DNA from: Atrichornis clamosus
Lineage: Eukaryota > Chordata > Aves > Passeriformes > Menuridae
Direction of reading: 5' to 3'
DNA: 64,000 bases
Assembly (NCBI GenBank): GCA_013400975.1
Contig: WBMZ01011601.1
Location: 88,943-152,942 of the forward strand
The notes below the pieces were generated by a model. That model ran no database searches. It saw nothing but the letters and a program-made list of their open reading frames with translations, and had not been told where the DNA came from. The first letter of the stretch is position 1. Each line of letters begins with the position of its first letter. Position numbers and translations under genes: made by a program. Below are positions 63,336-64,000 of the stretch, piece after piece.

Positions 63336-64000
63336 CACTGCTGCATGCCAGCGCGCTCAGCGCAGCGAGGGCCAGGCCGAAGGCACTCGGCTGGAGCCGA
63401 GCGGCTCTTCTTGGCGGTGCAGCCTCAGCCCCGCGCCCACGCCGAGAGCCGCCACCGCGCCCCCACGGCTGCGCTGTGCGCACACAGCGCTCTCCTCCGC
63501 GGCCGCCATCCCGCTGCCGAGGCGAGGTGCGGCCCCTGGTGATTCTTGCCTCCTCCGGGTTCCAGGCTTTGCCCCGCAGAGGTTTTCTTCAGGTGGGAGA
63601 CAAGCGTCTCCGGCTTCCCCTGCGCCAGGGCAGGCACAGCCGCTCACTCACTGCAGGGGACCCAGCAGATGCCGCCTCCGGGTGCAGAGGTGATGATCTT
63701 TTGTACAGGGACTGGAGCAACACACACACGTTCTAAACTTTAAAACTCGCTGCCTGAACATGTCTCCCAGGACGCGCTGCATGAGCAGCGTCGGGAGCGG
63801 GTCCATTCGGCAGCCGCTGCCCCGGCCAGGAGAGGCTCCCGCGGGCTATGGGGCTGAGCGGAGCCGCACACAGAGCGCGCCCTGCCCGCCCGGGGAAAGG
63901 GCGCCGGCGGCTCCTCGCCCCCGCCTGCCGCCGCCACGTCCCCTCGGGGCCGGCGCCTGAGCCGTGCCCGCGTCCTGGTTGCGCAGGGCGGCGGGACGCC

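Larger units (their letters stand above)
62380..64000 (+). promoter_or_regulatory. CpG island, probable LHFPL3 promoter region
   Basis: GC and CpG density rise from about 62,380, dip near 62,760-63,090, and become strong from 63,120 to the end of the window. In mammals, ORC5 (minus) is followed by LHFPL3 (plus), a four-transmembrane tetraspan-like gene with its first exon in a CpG island. The position and orientation fit. No codons of LHFPL3 exon 1 are visible here, so the gene itself is inferred to start just outside. Confidence 0.5.

Noticed and set aside
63760..63960. ATG-initiated frame at the right end as LHFPL3 exon 1
   Set aside because: The translated sequence does not resemble the LHFPL3 amino terminus or first transmembrane segment. 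It is more likely 5' untranslated or promoter DNA.
1..64000. CRISPR arrays, tRNA or rRNA genes, prokaryotic operons
   Set aside because: No spaced direct-repeat array, cloverleaf with A/B boxes, or rRNA segment was seen. The tandem arrays present are minisatellites without spacers.

Overview
The window is vertebrate nuclear DNA, most likely from a bird and probably a songbird. The reasons are a CR1 LINE fragment, ERVL-type solo LTRs with 5-bp target duplications of kinds I recall from passerine genomes, and a compact version of the ORC5-LHFPL3 neighbourhood. The clade is inferred; nothing here is diagnostic by itself. No bacterial, plasmid or phage features are present. The window is almost entirely non-coding, and most apparent open reading frames are chance frames.

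Left end (1-5,100): the 5' part of ORC5 on the minus strand. Coding exon 1 (1778-1888) and exon 2 (250-342, with the Walker A ATP-binding loop) are joined by a canonical intron. The start-codon exon has a strong splice acceptor upstream (exon probably starts at 1961). A CpG-island promoter with an NRF1-like site lies about 2.8 kb further upstream (4440-5060), so a non-coding first exon is predicted. A 50-bp minisatellite of about five units abuts the island. Next to it (5100-6890) is an endogenous-retrovirus-like segment.

Middle (6,900-62,300): a long intergenic region. It holds one exon-like frame with good splice sites but two in-frame stops (9206-9520), a CR1 endonuclease fragment (16925-17130), four well-bounded solo LTRs (21929-22843, 35881-36566, 36807-37800 and 43463-44491), a probable ancient CR1 relic (45540-46090), several microsatellites and tandem duplications, an AT palindrome, an A/C-only tract, and a few homeodomain-motif-rich blocks that may be conserved enhancers.

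Right end (62,380-64,000): a second CpG island that runs off the window. In mammals the next gene, divergent from ORC5, is LHFPL3, so this is probably its promoter. No LHFPL3 coding sequence lies inside the window.

I found no convincing new multi-gene system. The items most worth checking are the ORC5 amino-terminal extension, the splice-flanked decayed exon, the two LTRs sharing CCATG flanks, and the minisatellite and retroviral segment against the ORC5 promoter.
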